Source of the DNA: Kappaphycus alvarezii
Taxonomy: Eukaryota; Rhodophyta; Florideophyceae; Gigartinales; Solieriaceae
NCBI GenBank assembly: GCA_002205965.3
Contig: NADL03000498.1
Coordinates: 62,001 to 126,000, forward strand
Direction of reading: 5' to 3'
DNA length: 64,000 nt
Shown here: in pieces, positions 33,830 to 44,340 of the stretch
Layout: each line of letters begins with the position of its first letter
How positions within the stretch are numbered: position 1 is the stretch's first letter
The notes under the pieces: generated by a model
What the model was told of the DNA's origin: nothing
Database searches by the model: none
The model's input: only the letters and a program-made list of their open reading frames with translations
Translations under genes and position numbers: made by a program

Positions 33830-34320
33830 GGGGGTTAGGTGGCTTTCCTTACTTGAACGGGTTGGTATGGGTTGTTCTATGCAAAAAGAACTCATCCACC
33901 ACTACCACATCATCAGCAAGGTGGACGCGAGCGGGTGGCAAGGAGACATGGGATGGGAATGTTGGTCGGTGTTGTGTGCATATTGGGGGTGGGGTATCGG
34001 GCGGGAGGTGGATGTGACGGGGGGTTGGATGCAATGGGTGGAGGTTTGTGAGGGAATGGTTTGAGGGTTCGTGAGGGATGAAAAGTGTGGGAGATTTGCG
34101 GTGGAAAGGGTTGTGTAAGGAGGATGGTGATTTGTGAGGTGGGGATTGTGGGGGAGGGGTGGGATGAGATGAGGTGGGATAAGATGGGGTGGCGGGGGAG
34201 ATTGTTGTGTTCAAGTTGGAATTTTAGGGGTGTGAATGTTTCGGGTCTGTGAATTTGGGAGAGCGAGATGCGGAAGATGGGGCAGGAGGTGGATTGAGAT
34301 GTGCAGGGGGTTTTTATCTT
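33830..34320 (+). other. G-rich (plus strand) low-complexity tract
   Basis: The plus strand is rich in GGG and GTGG runs and poor in C, most strongly from 33950 to 34260. Open frames on both strands reflect this bias. It is the same kind of sequence as 4750-4930 and the mirror image of 5590-6135. Confidence 0.5.
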
Positions 34321-37300
34321 CTACTAGTGCAGGTGAGGTAGTCCATGTACGATTGAGTTGTGTAGCAATTCAAACGTGATTCTATTTTCGCGACGGCCCG
34401 AGAGGATTGGGTTGAAGGAGGGTGATGACCATGTCAGAAGTACAGTATAGGCAAAATGGGGATGGCGGTACCGTACAAAAAAAGTGTAACGTTACTGTAG
34501 TAAGGACTAGAAAGTTCAGAACTGTAAGATTCATACAGTTTGTTACGTAATATCTAATTTTTTGGTCAATTGGCTGCATTTCAGCCGTTTGGTATTTTTC
34601 ATTCATTTACTGTTATTTCTTTTATCATATGCTTGCATACTCTTTTTATTCAGTATTGTACAGTAGGCCTACTTGCATGAGAGGTCATTTTCAAGGATAT
34701 AGGGTCATTTGCGTATTGGCTGATATTTCGCCAGACATCGAGAAACTGGCTTTGAGACCTAATTATAACCCACTCGTCACGATTCAGACACCAATTCCTT
34801 GCTTTTTCTCTCACCTCTCCGATTTACACGGATAGGTATAATTTATTTGCCTATCAGCCATTACTGAAAGAGATATTGATGTCCAAATCTAGTCGCACGC
34901 GTAACACAAGACAAGTTCCGATATCAGGGTACGGTTCCATGCAGGCGGCATTGATTAACTTAATATCACTGTCATAAACATAAAACTTTGACTGCCTATC
35001 AGCGATTATATCTCTTACAGAAAATAAAGTCCCCTTGTTCTCTCCTGTCGAAACAAATTGGACCCTTTTGAACTGGGGATGAAAATTTTCAAACTTCGCA
35101 CTAGCTTGAATGCATCCCACGTTGAAAAGATACGAGAAAAACACCTATTTATAGCCGGATTATCTAGTAGGAAAAAGCTCGTCATTGTTTCTATCCGTAA
35201 GCTCGTCCTTGTTCCTATCTATCCGCTCTGATGTTGTTAATTTCATTTTTTCTCCACAATAAATGAGGCTGCACGATCGGTCCCCAGGCCAGCCCTGAAC
35301 CAATACTGTAGGGTAATTGCCATTCGCCTTGAACGACACTTACCGTTCGTTACCACCTCCAACGCCACCTTTTCCTCGATAAGGCTATCAGTTACACATA
35401 AGTTCGTGATAACTCTCCGTTTTTCGTACTTTGTATCCATGGAACGAGTTTGATGTTTTACTTTTGGAACTTATGATCGATCGATGCTTAAAATTTCCAA
35501 ACAACCACAATCGACTCAAAATGGTATTCTTAAACAATACTGGGGAATAAATACACTTTTCTAATGCCAACTTAAGCTCAGTCATCAAGCAGGCCACATT
35601 ATTGAGACTGAACGTCCGTATAGGGACACTTCCTTGCGTGTTAAAGAGGTTTAAGTAGCTGCCGTACATCTAAAAGATGTATCGCCTATGTAACCGTGGA
35701 ATTCTACGCCTCTATAATGTTCGGCTATGATTGGATATCTGTGTGTAAGACTAGCTAGAGCAATATCAGGGACCTGTCAATACCCTGTAGACTTTTATCA
35801 TGGCTCTGCCCATATTTTTAATTCGACACACTTCGAAGCGATCACAGCAAGGCAAAAAATCATCAAGCAGCTCCAGTTCTCCTGTTGCCATATGCATTGG
35901 ACTGATTACTGACACAATGTGCTTTATATATGTCATCATTGCCTTTCGGGCCACGTTCCCTGACAAGCCATTAAGCATCGGGAATGCAATCGGGAGCCAA
36001 ACTTGAAGATTGGAAATATTTAAAGGCACGAGAATACCTACGGTGGAGGTCGCGATAAATTATTTCAATCTTCTGTTATTATCATTTCGCACTGAAATCA
36101 AAGAATTCGCCGTGTTGAAGGTCGTCAGTCTCCTCTTGCAGGGATCAAGGATATTCACGAGGTTGACTGAAAAAAGGTTATGTATCCATTGATTTCCATT
36201 TATTGCATGTCTGGTACTGTGCGGTGGAGGCCGTGTCCCTATGCCAGAATCAAGAGATGATATAGCACAATTTCTTGTGACCGGCCGCGTTCCAGTCTTA
36301 TAATATTAACTCCTGTTGTTCGCATTGATTGCAATAAATTCCTCTTCCCTCTCTGAAAAAAAATAATTCGTTCAAAACCGAAAGCACAAATATCACCCTT
36401 TCCTTAAACGCTTTAATTTTACTCACAGTAAACCATTCTTCACTCTTAATTCAATATTTATGCTTCAAGCATGTTGCGTCAAAACTCAGCAGAATGTTCC
36501 TTCAGTAACACGAGGGCTCCTTAATGATACTCTTCCTCTTTAATTGGTGAAAAATAAATGCCAAGAGATTCTATTCGCTTTAATTAATATTTAAAGACTT
36601 TAAAATGTTGTTAACACATATATAAGGTCTTTTATATCAATTAAGTGCATAACCGGATGCATTTTAAGATAAATATCTATATTTATTGATTACGGGTGAG
36701 AAAATTATTGTTTAGTTGAGAACAAAACAATATTTGTAGCACTGAGGGAATACTTTGAATTTAAATATTCCCGCTACTATCCGTTCCCCACGTTCTGGTA
36801 CTTCTCTAACGCCCGACGTTGTTCTACTTAACGGTACCCACAATCCTAAGTCAGATTATCTAAAACAAAACAGTTCTTTTTTCTATTTCATGTCGCCCTT
36901 CTCAAAACCGTTCAGAAATTATTTTTAATTAATAATCTGTGTATCGACGTATTTCTAGCTTCCTCTTACCTTTAAATATCTTCCTTTCGTTTACATTTAC
37001 TTCTTATTTTCAAATTTGTACATAGAAGCATCATCAGGTCGTCAAAACGAACCAGTGCTCTCTGGAAAAAGTTGCATAGCAGTTATTCATGATAAGCCTG
37101 GTTTTTTTGTCAATATAATGTCAACTCTGGGCGATTTCGTCGATCTCAGCGCTCGGTAAGTTTCGAAAGCCGCACTGATAAAGGAGAATTGTATTGAATA
37201 GTCTGGTAAACTAATCACATTGCTCCTTTGCTACATATTAACATATATTGCTTGAATGGAATTGAATTTATTTTGCCACAGCGATGAAACGTAGTCGAAA

Positions 37301-37990
37301 AAGTAACGAACATCTACTGGTGGCTCTTCGCTTAGCGATGAAAAGTAGTTTACTTCAATTTTGAAGCGGCAAAGCCCACCTTTGTTGATTAGAATATTTC
37401 AGATAACCTCAAATCAAATTTTATTTTTAGATAATGAAGAAGTGAAGCTTATATAGGTATCACGGACGCGATCTTCATTTTCATTTTCAGATGACCATCA
37501 ACGCCAGTGGCAATCAAACATAGGATCTACTGTAATAATCATATTTAACAGTTCCAGCTAGCCAACGTTAACAATCTCGGTGCAATAATGATTAAAAACC
37601 AGTCACTTCGTGAATCACTACAGTTTGTGATAAACAAGTTTATTTCAAAATTTCGGTAAGCGTAATGTCACCATGAACCCATTTAAATAAGATAAATCCG
37701 TAGTTTCAGAAGATTTAATGAAATTTTTGACCTCTTAAGTCTTGATGTTCGACAGTTTGATGTACTCTAAACGCCTATGATAATAAAAATAATGGCTGGG
37801 CTGAGTTTTAGTAAGCACAAATGCCAAGCTGTCCGCACTGTAGATTTCGATGTAGATTTGGAAACATAATGTACATTTATTCTAATGGGACTCTTAAACC
37901 TCGGTTCTCACTTATGAATCACTTGGGGAGATGGGTGTGTTACCGAGATGTTTACCTTGAATAAATATCTTCCTACTAGTAATTTTCTTC
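34320..37990. other. No gene recognised; one dispersed repeat copy
   Basis: At 35440-35640 a degraded copy of the repeat seen at 41000-41230 and 46940-47100 is present (GATGTTTTACTTTTGGAA, then ACAACCACAATCGACTC and CATCAAGCAGGCC). Everything else to 37990 is AT-rich with short frames and no domain. Confidence 0.4.
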
Positions 37991-38009
37991 TTTACCATTC
38001 TCTCTAATA

Positions 38010-38400
38010 ATTTTTATTGTATTTACTTTGTTTTCGAGAGTTTTTGGTTAGCCTATATATGGTGGATAAACCGCCTCCTCTATGGAAATGAAGCAAGTTG
38101 GCGGACAATTTCAAGAGCAGACTGAAATGGTTTAGAATTAGAAAGCCAAGTTGTGACCTGAGAAGCATTTCCTTAACGTTAGTCAGTGATTGAATGTGGT
38201 ATACCCTGTTACTTCGGGACATATTTGTTCCCCTTGATTCCTATTCGTTATTAACCTCTTCGTGGTCCCATACATATAATTTAGTAGTACTTTTTTCGCT
38301 TGTTACACTTCCTTCTTTGGATATTTGATTCTAATAGTTTCATTCTCGCCGTTTTTTTTCTATCACACAGCTTGACGACCGATAGCATCCACGACTTCTT
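38010..38400 (+). repeat. Dispersed repeat, partner of 40360-40730
   Basis: Shared blocks in the same order include AAACCGCCTCCTC / AAACTGCCTCCTC, AGTTGGCGGACAA / GGTGGCAGACAA, and TTACACTTCCTTC / CAACACCTCCTTC. The two copies are perhaps 70 percent alike by eye and lie either side of the acidic-protein pseudogene. Type of element unknown. Confidence 0.5.
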
Positions 38401-39580
38401 CCAAAATTAAAACATTCCATACTTTCTCCAACTGAAACCTTTTCTGTTACACAGAATAATCGGTGCATAAAGGACGACCCAAGCTCTCTGATACTCCACC
38501 ATGCAATAGAGAACTCGGAAAGTTATCTTTGAAGTGTCTTTCTGAAAAAATTGTCACATTGTATTCCCTGTCTATCCGACACGAACTTCTTTACTCGCCG
38601 CGGTACCCCTTAACTTAATCAGTTACCGCATGTTGCAATTTTCAGAGACTCATCCCTTGATATTATTCTGCCTCATCGGCCATTTGCTTTCATTTGCTTC
38701 AACTTGCGCCTTGACTCGTGGAGGGCCACCGAAACGCGTCCTATGGTACCTTATTTTTTCGAAATGCTACATATTCATCCTCTGTTGTATCTTATTCCAT
38801 AGTATTGGCAGTTTCATTTAAGCTTTTACCCTTTTTTTGACTTACGTATTTTCGTCTCGCCTCTACCTTCAATGAAACATGCATTTTTTCCATTCTATTT
38901 GAGCAAGGCTACAATCGGGCCCTTTCTGCTTTGTGGCTGAGCTTTCTCAACAGCTTATTATCCACTTACGAGCATAAATCCAGTCTCAGAGCAGAACAGA
39001 GGGTTCTGTAAATGTAGGGAAAAGATGTTGTTGCTGAAACAAAAGCGTACTCCAGTTTCACAACACTCGGCCAAGACTGTGAACACGTTTACAACATTAA
39101 CATCACGAAAATGCAACAAAAATTTCCAAATGTACATTGGGCGAAACTAGTAACCAGTAGTACCCACTATCACACACTCTCTTATGGTATCTTTTAGGCG
39201 CGCGCGAATCAGAACAGATTTTTCTGTCGTCTTCATCTGCCGACTTTTTATTTACTGTAGTACATCCCCTTGTCAAAAATTGCTTTTAGTTATAGTCCTT
39301 CCTCGCCCTCTCTCGACCAAAGCACCTTTCCTGGGAGAATATCTCTCCTTCCTGTTCGTTGCCTCTCCTTTCCTCGGTCTTCTCCAAATTCACTGCCATT
39401 TTATCTAGATATTTTAGTACCCTATATACCCCTCTAACTCGATCCCGAATCAAGTTGTTTTTCCCTTTTCGTTTACCTACTTCTTCAAATTCATTTTTTT
39501 GATAGAAAAGGTGCAAATGCAGTACTACAAATTACCTATTAGATTTATTTTACCTATTTCAAATCTATAGAATGCGTCCT
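38400..39580. other. No gene recognised
   Basis: Short frames only (for example 38630-38821 and 39184-39408, hydrophobic products). No domain, repeat or RNA gene was seen. Confidence 0.35.
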
Positions 39581-39588
39581 CTGGAGCC

Positions 39589-39596
39589 TATTTAAA
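39589..39596 (+). promoter_or_regulatory. TATA box upstream of acidic-protein pseudogene
   Basis: TATTTAAA lies 110 bp before the ATG at 39706, almost the same spacing as the TATATAAA before the intact gene at 49294. The C-rich, CA-rich sequence between them resembles a 5' untranslated region. Confidence 0.45.
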
Positions 39597-39705
39597 CCCC
39601 TTTATTCCAAATTTCAAACCTTCCCAATCATTCTACTCACTACCAATCTCCCTGTACCCATTCAAAACACCCTCAATTGCCAGCCACTCCCTAAAATCAA
39701 CCAAA

Positions 39706-40260
39706 ATGGACAACCTATGCCCCTCCAGAGTCATCTCCAAAAGTCGCCACCCACATCGCCATTCCCCTACTCCCTTACGACCCTACTGACCGCGCTGAGT
39801 ATCTCCGCCGACAAACGAAGAAGAAGCTGATCGAGTTTGTTCGTCGATTGTTCATCGAAGATGAGGCGGAGAAGGTTGGTGAGAGGCAGGAGGGGGAGGT
39901 CGAGGAGGGAGCTGGGGAGACTTTTGAGGAGTGGGCAGCCCCGGAGTTGGTCTACGAGAATGAGGATGAAGAGGATGGTGAAGAGGAAGACGAGGAGGAT
40001 GAAGAGGATGGTGAAGAGGAAGACGAGGAGGATGAAGGGTAGGGATACAGGGAAAGTTTTGGGATGCTGAGGAGGGGCTGGACAGTATGGACCAAGTGGT
40101 CCCGACACTGGAACCATGTGGGGGCATCTTTAGTGTTTTAGATATCTCCCAGGAGAAAATAGAGACTTACGGGGCGTTCGCGGATATTTGAGGTGAATTC
40201 TTGGGTAGCATGGATATTTTGGAGGAGTTGCTTGGGTTTGATCTGGAGGATGGGAAATAA
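39706..40260 (+). pseudogene. Small acidic protein gene, broken; function unknown
   Basis: ATG at 39706 is in a strong context (ACCAAAATGG). After a one-base shift near 39715 the frame reads VATHIAIPLLPYDPTDRAEY, LRRQTKKKLIEFVRRLFIED and a Glu-rich stretch ending with a tandem repeat of acidic residues (EEDGEEEDEEDE twice, 39961-40040). A stop at 40040 and a shift follow. Then DSMDQVVPTLEPCGGIFSV, LDISQEKIETYGAFADI, a stop, and MDILEELLGFDLEDGK to the stop at 40260. The continuity of plausible protein across the breaks suggests a recently lost gene of about 180 codons. No family is recognised. Confidence 0.45.
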
Positions 40261-40359
40261 GAGGACCAGATCTATTGTATGTTTCCTAATTATCTTTTTT
40301 TTTCGAGTAGATCAACCACACAAAGTGTTTCAATGCATCTCCTTGTATCTTTTGTAGTT

Positions 40360-40730
40360 TTGTTTGGACTTTAGGAGTAGCCATAAGTCTATGTAAGGTG
40401 AGTAAACTGCCTCCTCGTGTAGAGGCTACGAAAGGTGGCAGACAACTTCAGGCCAAGTCCTGAGTAGTAGGAAGTCGAAAGTCAACCTCAGACCCGACAA
40501 CCATTTTTCTTACGCTGGTCACAGAGCATCAGTGGTAGTCCTATGTCTTCTATACTTGCTTGTAGCCCTCTCGACTGTCGTCCTTACCCACCCCTTTTTG
40601 TTCGCTCAACTATACTACGGTAGCACTTTTGTAGCTTGCAACACCTCCTTCTGGGGGTATTTGGTTCCGAGTATCTCTTCTCCCGACGATTTACCCCTAT
40701 CAGTATTCTTTGAGAGTTCCCTCTAGAATT
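40360..40730 (+). repeat. Dispersed repeat, partner of 38010-38400
   Basis: This is the second copy of the repeat described at 38010. It begins just after the acidic-protein pseudogene. Confidence 0.45.
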
Positions 40731-40879
40731 TTTTGAAATTGGCAACACTTCCTCTTCACGTGATGCTCACTGTTTTTGCAGCTTTCAAGTATGTCATTCG
40801 AAATCATCTTGAAGGCCACACGGGGATGGAAATGAATGCAAACGCTCTCTCTGGGTTCTATTCTTCTAAAAAATCTATT

Positions 40880-40962
40880 TGGTTCTTTAATGTTTTAAAA
40901 GTGCGGTTCGGCTATCCCCGGTGTATGTTAGACGTGTTCAGGATGATGGGCAATTTCACTCG
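40880..40962 (+). repeat. Repeat shared with 56211-56284 and 47277-47338
   Basis: The phrases GGTTCTTTAATG, AAAAGTGCGGTTCGGCTATC and CCCGGTGTATG recur at 56211 (plus) and 47338-47277 (minus). It looks like the end of another small element. Confidence 0.5.
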
Positions 40963-40980
40963 GGTGCCTAAAACATAGAT

Positions 40981-41230
40981 TATGTTTTTCATATGGAAGA
41001 GTTTTGGATGTTTTATGCTTGGAAGATATATTCCATCTACACTAAAGTTTTTCAGACAACCACAACCGACTCAAAAAGTCATGCCGACACAGTAAGGAGG
41101 AGGGACTACGCTGCTTAAGAGGCTACCTTAAGGACTGCCATCAAGCAAGCCGCATTGGACATGACATCTGCTGCAGCGTGCCTTCGCATCAAAACCCTCC
41201 GAACCATTTTCATAGCGGTAAGTTTTTCAT
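40981..41230 (+). repeat. Copy 1 of the repeat that hosts the copia element
   Basis: The order GGATGTTTTATGCTTGGAAG, ACAACCACAACCGACTC, CATCAAGCAAGCCGCATTGG and CTGCTGCAGCGTGCCTTCG matches the copia flanks at 41551-41613 plus 46940-47100. Read as protein, both give AIKQAALDMT(S/A)AAACL. Copies 3 and 4 lie at 35440-35640 and 53511-53690. Confidence 0.6.
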
Positions 41231-41286
41231 TGCGCCGTAAGATTAGGAATATAGGCAATGAAGTGGAGCTCTATCTTATGTAATGT

Positions 41287-41456
41287 GGGGGGAAATTTGG
41301 GTGTTTTACTCTTGAAAAAATATATTCTATTTTAATTACATTACCAACTGGAGATATACGGTTTTCTTGTGATAAGAGACTCCTGCATAACGCATTAGCC
41401 GCGTGGATATAACCGAACATATATTCCATGCATTAAAATAACCCAAAAATTTCCCC
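41287..41456. mobile_element. ~170-bp candidate MITE with G-run termini
   Basis: The left end reads GGGGGGAAATTTGGGTGTTT inward. The right end, read inward on the minus strand from 41456, is GGGGAAATTTTTGGGTTATT then TTAATGCATGGAATATATG. The two termini face each other. No target duplication is obvious. Confidence 0.45.
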
Positions 41457-41613
41457 TCCTGTAGGTACGAAAAAAGAGCTCCCTTGGATCAAAATGTAAA
41501 AACGACCCAGGATAAGGTCCCACATCAAAGCAACAGTGGATAGATCGGATAGGAAAAAAGGTTTGGGTGTTTTACTCTTGGAAGATACATCCGATCGATC
41601 CCATGGTTTTCCG

Positions 41614-42096
41614 CGTTGATATCTAAATGATATCTCGGTACATCATTCGGAACTTCGATGTAGGATTTATCTCTTCTCACACTCTGATGTATTTGTGTCT
41701 CTCATTTTATGTATTTTGATATTGCTTGTATGACTTTGTGGGTGAATTGATTTGGTCCATTGCGCTTGTGGCTTGGGTTTCTCCTATTCCAAGAAGGACT
41801 TGTACTGTGCACGTTCAAGAGTTGGAAATTCTGAGGCCTGTGTTGAATAAGGATTAGATACTTTCGTATCGTGCGGTTTTCAGCAGATGATAGTCAGTTT
41901 AGCTCGTATGTGTGTGGCTTAGCGGCGATCTCCTACTATTTTGTGGTTGTCGTTAACTGTTTCTTTAGGGTCGGTTTAGGTAGGTTTCATCGATCCAGCA
42001 TGTACATAAGGACAATGTCGAGCAGGTGAGTAAAGAGAAGGGTACGAACCTGGGTTTTTTTTGTCAGACTCCTTCCCATCGCTACCTCTTTCAACG
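41614..42096 (+). repeat. 5' LTR of young copia element
   Basis: It starts CGTTGATATC and ends TTTCAACG, giving a perfect 6-bp terminal inverted repeat CGTTGA/TCAACG. It is the same length as the 3' LTR (483 bp). I see only two substitutions (near 41729 and 41937). Confidence 0.85.
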
Positions 42097-42113
42097 GGTT
42101 ATGGGCCCAGCCC
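42097..42113 (+). other. Primer binding site: tRNA-iMet anticodon type
   Basis: GGTTATGGGCCCAGCCC follows the LTR directly. GTTATGGGCCCAG is complementary to the anticodon arm of initiator tRNA-Met (CTGGGCCCATAAC), the half-tRNA primer arrangement known from Drosophila copia. This supports placing the LTR end at 42096. Confidence 0.8.
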
Positions 42114-42214
42114 TTTGCTAAGATATTGGTGTATTCTTCTCGCATTAGGATTCTTTTGTGTGTTCCCCTTTTTTTTTCTTTCTCTTCTTTTTGTCTATTG
42201 TGCGGTGATCTGTA

Positions 42215-42960
42215 ATGGAGGACAGTAAGAAGGTGTATACGTTTTTGGGGAAGTCAGGAGAGGACTACCATCTTTGGGCGGCAAGGACAGAAGCGGCTTT
42301 AGAAGCGAAGGAAGTCCTTGAGGTGATTGAATCAGACGTGGTCTCGGATGAGATGAGTGCTGGTATGAAGAAAAAGGTGGCGACGGCGCGTGCTTTGTTG
42401 ATACAGGGCCTGGGTGATCGTCCTCTGAGGCTTTGCTTGAGTGCAAAGAACAATCCGTACAAGATGTGGATGCGCTTGAAGGATAGATATGCTGTATCCA
42501 ATACAGCGACAAAGGTTCAACTTCAAGCAAAGTTGTCTGGTATGCGCTACAAAGGCCAGCCTGTACAGGATTATATCGACTACTTTGAGGAAGTGTTCAA
42601 TCGCCTTGCGGCGATGAATCGCCTTGCGGCGATGAAAAGCAAAGTAGACGAGGAGATGCAGGTGGCGACATTGCTTGCTTCTTTTGGTAACAAGAAGCAG
42701 TCGCCATTCGGAACCATCATTGCCTCATTGCAAACATCTAAGACCAAACTGGATTGGGAAACCGCCACAGCTACTCTCTTGGAGGAGTACGAGGACCAGT
42801 TGCAAGGAGTCGGGAGTGCCAAGTTCAGTAGAGGTAGTGACAATGGACTTGCCCTTGCTGCTGCTGGAAGTGATGCTAAGCGTGTTGGTAAGAGCTCGGC
42901 CTCTAACAAGGCCGAGAGGCGCAGATGCTACAACTGCGTCAAGATTGTGAGTGCAGTAAA
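42215..42960 (+). pseudogene. gag: Copia gag, with damaged zinc knuckle
   Basis: ATG at 42215 gives MEDSKKVYTFLGKSGEDYHL and later WMRLKDRYAVSNTATKVQLQ, typical of copia capsid (UBN2-like). An 18-bp tandem duplication at 42602-42637 repeats NRLAAM. The zinc knuckle begins RRCYNC near 42925. A frameshift there moves the remaining Cys residues (CECSKL) into another frame, so the C-x2-C-x4-H-x4-C motif is lost in this reading. Confidence 0.8.
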
Positions 42961-43640
42961 CTGTCAGAAGAAGAGACACAAGTCCCATCGCAAAGTGTCG
43001 TTGCAGAAGACTATGGCCATATTTCTGAAGAAGATAGTGCGAACCAAGCACGTCTTCTATTGGCACGCTTCAACGGGCATGCCAAAATCAAGCAAGAGAC
43101 TAAAGAAGCCAACACCTCGTCTAGTGGTGAGAAAGAACGCCTGAGGGACGTTTTCTTGTTTGACAGTGGAGCCTCAGACCACATGGTATGGTGCCAAGAC
43201 TGGCTGCATGATCTCGAGGAGATTCGTCCGCGCCCAGTTATCCTGGGCGACGGAAGCAGAGTTTTTGCTAATCAGAAAGGTACGGTATACTTCCAGACGC
43301 GCATTGGATCACCGAGTGACTGGTATTATCGTACATTGGTTTTGCCGGGAGTGCTGCACGTCCCAGAGTTACGATGTAACCTTCTCTCATGCTCCAAGCT
43401 CCGTGCTAGTAGCTACCATGTGCGTGTTGTCCGTTCTGGATGCAGTGGAACATTTAATGGCTTGCTCCACTTCCAGGGCCGACTGAATCAAGGGGTTTAT
43501 GAGATTTTCGGTAGGTTTGTTGGACCTACAGCACAAGCTGCGATTGGATGTACGGCAGCCGGTAATCGCAATCGAGATGAAGATCGTTCCGGAGAGACAA
43601 TTTTAGTGGAATGCATTTTTCCAGTCGTGGACTCAAGCTT
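42950..43640 (+). pseudogene. Copia protease and pre-integrase
   Basis: The frame from about 42950 reads VFLFDSGASDHMVWCQDWLH, with the DSGA active site of copia proteases. VILGDGSRVFANQKGTVYFQ and VLHVPELRCNLLSCSKL, the standard flap and downstream blocks, follow. The GAG-pre-integrase words LWHERLGHANVETIKKM occur next, near 43650, in a different frame. Confidence 0.85.
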
Positions 43641-44340
43641 TGGCATGAGAGGCTCGGTCATGCTAACGTTGAAACCATCAAGAAAATGCAGCGTCATGGA
43701 ATTTGTCAGGATTAGACTTCAGTACTATGAAGACAAAGTCCAATTCATGCATGGGTTGGATGAAAGGTAAGCAGACCAAGCAGAGCCTACGCCGTAACAA
43801 CCACAGATCGAAGAAGCCCTGTGCAGTTGTGCACTCCGATGTTTGCGGTCCGATGTCAGTGCGCTCGTTTGATGGCTCTCATACTTTGTTTCCTTCGTGG
43901 ACGAGTACTCAGGCTACATAGTGGTTGTGCCAATCAAGTTGAAGTCAGATGTCTATGCGGAATTCAAGATCTATCAGCATGGCTGGAACGACAGTTTAAT
44001 TGCAGCATCAAGCGGTTACATACTGACGGAGGTGGAGAGTACATGGCAATGCATAACTATCTTACTGAATGCGGAATCGAGCATAGTGTAACGCCGCCAT
44101 ACTCTCCAAATTTGAACGGTATAGCTGAACGTTCAAACAGGACTCTCGTTGAGAGTGCTGGAGCGATGCTCGAGCACGCCAGACTCCCCCGGTATTTTTG
44201 GGCAGAAGCAGTTGTTCATGCTGCACATATCAGGAACTACTTCTGTAGTCCGAGGGATCACGCAGTGAGCTCGTATGAGTTGTTGACTGGTACGAAACCT
44301 AATATGTCACACTTGCGTGTTTTTGGGTGTCAAGGGTGGA
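43640..44340 (+). pseudogene. Copia integrase, several frameshifts
   Basis: Read across three frames: LWHERLGHA, then GKQTK, VVHSDVCGPMSVRSF (first Asp), MDEYSGYIVVVPIKLKSD, LHTDGGGEYM (second Asp) and HSVTPPYSPNLNGIAERSNR (Glu), ending with ARLPRYFWAEAVVHAAHIRN and HLRVFGC. All catalytic residues survive, but the frame changes about five times within 700 bp. Confidence 0.85.

Noticed and set aside
33828..34214. Frames in the G-rich tract, both strands
   Set aside because: Same compositional effect as at 5.6 kb. No domain and no supporting promoter.
39767..40117. 116-codon minus-strand frame with Leu/Phe repeats
   Set aside because: It is the antisense of the Glu-rich repeat of the 39706-40260 pseudogene.
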